This document shows positions 60,178 to 64,000 of a stretch of 64,000 nucleotides of DNA, piece by piece. This DNA is from Clavelina lepadiformis (lineage: Eukaryota; Chordata; Ascidiacea; Aplousobranchia; Clavelinidae), in contig NC_135248.1 of assembly GCF_947623445.1 (NCBI RefSeq), forward strand, positions 4,836,977-4,900,976. Reading direction: 5' to 3'. The position numbers and the translations under genes are program-made. Numbering within the stretch: position 1 is the first letter of the stretch; each line of letters opens with the position of its first letter. Under the pieces are notes generated by a model. The model worked only from the letters and a program-made list of their open reading frames with translations, did not search any database and was not told the origin of the DNA.

Positions 60178-61480
60178 TTCGGGTTCGGCACATCCTTACC
60201 AATATCCGAGAATTATCCCACCGCTGGTGATTGTTATGCGTTTTAGTTCTCTATTTTGCTTCTGCTCATACGTAATTGCATTTTGTGTTTGTTGTGACAC
60301 CAGCAAGTTACGCATAGTGCACTTAATTTCGGTAAACAGACAGTTCATTTAACTTCATGTTACTTCAAGCTTGCAGCTGAATTTACTTTGTTTGCTGTTA
60401 TAATAATCTTACTTTTGAGTTTTTTCTTATCGGTATAATTTCGTTATTTAATTTAAGTGTTTTGTCGTGTTACACAGTAGTGATACGCCATGCTCCAATC
60501 GCCAAACCTCTCATGTAAAACATAACACATCATAAGCTAACTGGTGTTTAAACCATGCTGTTAGATACTCAAGGTACGGAAGTAGCCTGACTCTGCTCAA
60601 ATATATTCTTGCTAACATGTATAAGAAGCCCAAACGCTGTTACGTACAAGACGATGACACCGGAACTTCTGGTACCTGTAAATTTGGATGATTGTTTTGA
60701 AAATATTTACGTCACACAACCATAACAATACCACGCAACAACGATAAAGAACAGATACGTTTCATAAGTTATTATGAATCAATGTTAATTACCCAAGTTA
60801 CGTATTGTTCCTTTTAGATCTGTTTTTTTGACAGTAACGACGAAATATAAAAACAACGTTTTTACCGATGATTTTTGTGTGGTGTGCAGATGCTACCACC
60901 TCCTCTATCGCAGTAAATGACGGAAACCAGTTGGATTTGCAACTGGGGAATTCTGCTGGAGTCAATCGCATTAAGACAGTGTGTATAAACATTGTTTCAA
61001 ATGCCATTATTTGCAATTCTGTGGGTTTGAGAATACTATATACAGTTACATGTAGTGTATTTTTATTGAATTTCATTGATTTCTTACTTACTCTGATTTA
61101 GTACAGTTTGTTTAAAACAAGATAATTTAATAAACATTATTGACAATGGTTCTGCAGATAATGTTTTGCTTATACTTGGTACTTTGATTTGCAGTTTATT
61201 TTGCAGCTTATGTTTGCAAGATACATAACCTTGTGTTTACTTTTAAGATCTTTTAATAGTTATGTTAACACAGACATTTTCGCGAGAAGATGTTGCATTT
61301 ATTTATCCTCAATCGAACGAACTATTAGCAAACGTTAAGCTTGCAAATAATTTTTGTGTTGACCAAGTTCTCGGACAATAATGATACTTGGATTTACAAC
61401 GAGTATCATGGCCTTGCTGTACGACGATTTATAATTATAACGGAGTGTATATTGTACATGGTTGTATAAGACAGTATCCC
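59106..61480. other. Intergenic stretch
   Basis: It begins with the 5' flank of the multicopper oxidase. I find no supported exon. It contains the dispersed repeat segment 60238-60295 and the GGGCTC hexanucleotide repeat at 60143-60187. Confidence 0.4.
60143..60187. repeat. Hexanucleotide (GGGCTC/GGGTTC) tandem repeat
   Basis: About seven tandem units of CGGGCT, with the last two changed to CGGGTT. They lie in sequence with no exon support, although the plus frame would read Ser-Gly repeats. Confidence 0.85.
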
Positions 61481-61486
61481 ATAACG

Positions 61487-61702
61487 CAGCGGTTCTTAAA
61501 CTTTTTTGAGCGCGACCCAAATCTGAGTTTCATGATCACCTCACGACCCAAACCTATGTCGCGACCCATTTTAATGTCCTATAGACCTATATTATATTAT
61601 ATTAACCTATGTCGCGACCCACCTATGTCACTATGTCGCGACCCATTTTCTGACCCTCCGCGACCCATGTTTGGGTCGCGACCCATACTTTAAGAACCCC
61701 TG
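61487..61702. mobile_element. hAT-type MITE (216 bp)
   Basis: The ends are inverted repeats CAGCGGTTCTTAAA (left) and CAGGGGTTCTTAAA (right, complement), flanked by an exact 8-bp duplication CCATAACG (61479-61486 and 61703-61710). The interior contains several copies of TCGCGACCCA and CCTATGTCGCGACCC. It has no coding capacity. Confidence 0.9.
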
Positions 61703-61710
61703 CCATAACG

Positions 61711-62310
61711 AAATGAAACATCGCGTACTTTGAGATAAGATGATTGAAGATGATTTCCGGCAAAGTCTTATAAGCAAATTTACAAAACGAGTTGTTTCTA
61801 GTTCCAGATTTAGTTCTTCATTTGCATGAAAGATTTTAATCATTTCCTATATATACATAATAAACTGTGACGACAAATGCGAAACGATACGACACTTGTA
61901 CATATACTTTTACTTCGTTAAGTGAATCAGCCCATAGCCTATATTGACTATAACATAAACATGCAGTAGCTTCAATGTTTAAATTCTAACAAACTTTTCC
62001 ACACTGAAAGAACAAATCCTGCCTTTAAACCACTATTATAGTTTATCCTATATTATATTTGAACTCAAAATCTGATCGTATATATGTGGCGTTGACTCAG
62101 GATTAAAAACATCATGAAATTCTATATAGCCTACAAACGCAACTTATTAAAATTTTAATTAATTCTTTCTGGTATGGTGGCTTTAAAGAGATGTTAAAGG
62201 TCTTGCAAAAGCCGTCTTTATGATCTTCTCCAATTCCAATGCGTATAAGATGGAAGCTTTCCGACTTTAAACATCCATAATGAAATACCGATGGAAGGAC
62301 GAGACCAACA
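61711..62310. other. Intergenic stretch
   Basis: AT-rich sequence with nothing recognised. Confidence 0.35.
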
Positions 62311-62317
62311 TAGACTA

Positions 62318-62558
62318 CTACGCTTTTTCGTCAGCCTTGAGAGCTTTCGCATGTGCGCTGAATGCGGTCAAGAATACGTCAAAATTTTCCCCGGTCAAAT
62401 ATCGAAGTAGATTCAGGACTGTACACTGAAAGCCGTAATACAGCGTTGTTGCTCCTGGCGCGCTCGCCAATTTGGTAACGGATAAGTCTGTAGTACACTG
62501 CCAGGTTTTTATTGAGGTAACGGCTGCCGCAACAACCGAGTTTCCTTCAATCACTACT
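62318..62558 (-). CDS. Possible terminal exon of an unrecognised gene
   Basis: An acceptor-like TTCTTGCAG precedes a minus frame of 79 codons that ends in TAG at 62318. It encodes VIEGNSVVAAAVTSIKTWQC, then LYYGFQCTVLNLLRYLTGEN and a charged end (AKALKADEKA). The composition, higher GC content and clean acceptor look like a genuine last exon, but no upstream exon was found in the remaining 1.4 kb and I recognise no family. The rest of the gene may lie beyond the window, or this may be a pseudogene fragment. Confidence 0.35.
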
Positions 62559-62559
62559 G

Positions 62560-63817
62560 CAAGAACTCACAAGGTCACTCCCACCATTTAACAAAACGGG
62601 AACAAGGAATGGAACGTTAACTATTGGCTATCCACTAAAATACTTGTTCAGGAGATACAACTGACAAAACGTCAGTACCCCAGCCGGTCACATCTGGCAA
62701 TCCATCATATCAACGTCGGTAACCCTTCCCATTCTAGCATGTAGCACGCGGATCTAATCAACCGAGGGGTCAACGAAATCAGAGTGACGGCCTTAGGCCC
62801 AAGCAAATAACACTTGCGTGCGAGCAAAGACACAGAAACACAAGGGAAATCAACTCACAAAAGTAAAAAATATATAGGCGAGAAATAAAATAATACGAAG
62901 GAAGCAAAACGGTATAGGGTCTAACCTTATTTTCAAAACAACGAAAAGCGCAGTAAACTGATACTGTGAAACTCACAGTTACATAAGTAACTAGTCAGAC
63001 AGTAAACGCAAATTGAAATAAGAAAAATATATCGTTACAGTGGTCATGAAAAGTAAAACGTTTTTAACATTACTGAAAGTATAGTAAATAAAATTAACCA
63101 CAGCCATTACACTTTGCGAACAAGTTTGCATCGTCGATGCTCATATCATTATGTAACAGCATATATGCCTTGTTGACAACAGTGAGAAATTAATGCCATT
63201 ACAACAACAATAACGCATTAAATTGACCAATTTCAAGACTTGCAGCAATACGAAGCAAAGGCAAAAGCTAGAGCAAAAAGGTGAATATTATTTCCAAATC
63301 GTTGCGAGTTTGCTCTGCAATGCATGTTGTTGATTGCATTGGCTTTCCAACTTCCAGCGCAGTTAGTTAAAATGTTTGTGCGTCCGATTACGACATTTTT
63401 ATAACGGTGAAGTGCTGTAGAATAATGTTAACGTAAATATAGATTTACTGCTTTGTGCATACAAACGAAGGCTTCGGAAAAACTTTGCCAAGCATTCCAA
63501 AGCTGAATACTTATGATCATAAGCATTTAAGAAAAAATAAACTTGGAACGAAGATTCTGCCTCTTATATCTTGCTGATCTTTCCAAACTTTCTCTAGGGC
63601 TGGTGTTTATTCTGCGATAAATCTCGAACGTATTCCAAGACCCGCCCAACCAATTCAATATTGGGCCAAGATAAAATTCCCGCCAAACTTTTACACACAA
63701 TTCTATTTTTATCACTTTTTTTATCTGTAAGTGATTTCAAACTGCATTAAAATCTGTAGACCTATAATCGTCGTGGTCTTATGCATCGTTTGTACTTCGA
63801 AGTATAAAGGTTATACG

Positions 63818-63854
<37 letters not shown>

Positions 63855-64000
63855 TACTTGAGTCGTTGCAGAAAATTCTAATAATCCTAGTTGTTCAAAC
63901 GTTTAATCCAAAAATGTTTCAATAAACCAAACACACAGAAGTAAATATTTCAAATCAGTCACTGCTCCATAGAGCTGTATAGGAATCACGTGCCAATTAA
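62560..64000. other. Distal stretch without recognised gene
   Basis: No exon, RNA gene or transposon end is supported, apart from the ACT repeat at 63818-63853. It could be intron or upstream sequence of the possible gene ending at 62318. Confidence 0.35.
63818..63853. repeat. (ACT)n microsatellite
   Basis: Twelve uninterrupted ACT units. They would read Thr repeats in one plus frame, but no exon supports translation. Confidence 0.95.

Noticed and set aside
60044..60352. Plus frame with Ser-Gly repeats over the GGGCTC repeat
   Set aside because: The apparent protein comes from a simple hexanucleotide repeat, with no splice or family support.

Overview
This is eukaryotic (animal) DNA: AT-rich, with spliced genes, GT-AG introns, AATAAA signals and many cut-and-paste DNA transposons. 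A Shox-type homeobox gene, a chordate-style Shox/Rsrc1 gene pair, an hnRNP A/B gene with very small exons and a compact layout suggest an invertebrate deuterostome. An ascidian tunicate is my best guess, but this is inference.

Layout. 1-2.4 kb: terminal exon of a small mucin-like membrane protein (minus). 3.7-5.8 kb: decayed coding sequence of an unnamed repetitive family, split by a piggyBac element at a TTAA. 6.8-10.1 kb: a Ser/Thr-rich single-pass membrane protein with a proline-rich cytoplasmic tail (minus), probably related to the first. 10.1-18.6 kb: no gene seen. 18.7-22.0 kb: Shox-like homeobox gene (minus, 5 exons). 24.0-28.2 kb: Rsrc1, an SR-rich splicing factor gene (plus, 9 exons), divergent from Shox as in vertebrates. 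29.4-31.2 kb: an unrecognised two-exon gene (minus) with a hAT MITE in its intron. 32.4 kb: tRNA-Phe(GAA).

33.8-44.8 kb: hnRNP A/B gene (plus) with two RRMs followed by a low-complexity tail cut into many small exons of the same phase. Intron 1 holds a pogo-type element carrying a transposase remnant and a PHD-like segment. Three downstream introns each hold a copy of one ~250-bp repeat. A possible alternative terminal exon lies at 46.36 kb. 47.8-50.3 kb: three hAT-type insertions, including a decayed transposase copy. 50.9 kb: a broken multicopper oxidase exon. 53.5-59.1 kb: a complete 14-exon multicopper oxidase (minus) with signal peptide, all copper ligands and a C-terminal hydrophobic anchor. 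59.1-64 kb: a hAT MITE, simple repeats and one possible orphan exon.

Three of the five best-supported protein genes are nuclear: a homeobox transcription factor and two RNA-processing proteins. The multicopper oxidase and the mucin-like proteins would act at the cell surface or outside. I see no operon-like grouping. The strongest leads are the Shox/Rsrc1 pairing, the symmetrical micro-exon array of the hnRNP gene with its intronic repeats and possible alternative 3' exon, and the intact/broken multicopper oxidase pair. All exon boundaries were read by eye from splice consensus and frame continuity.
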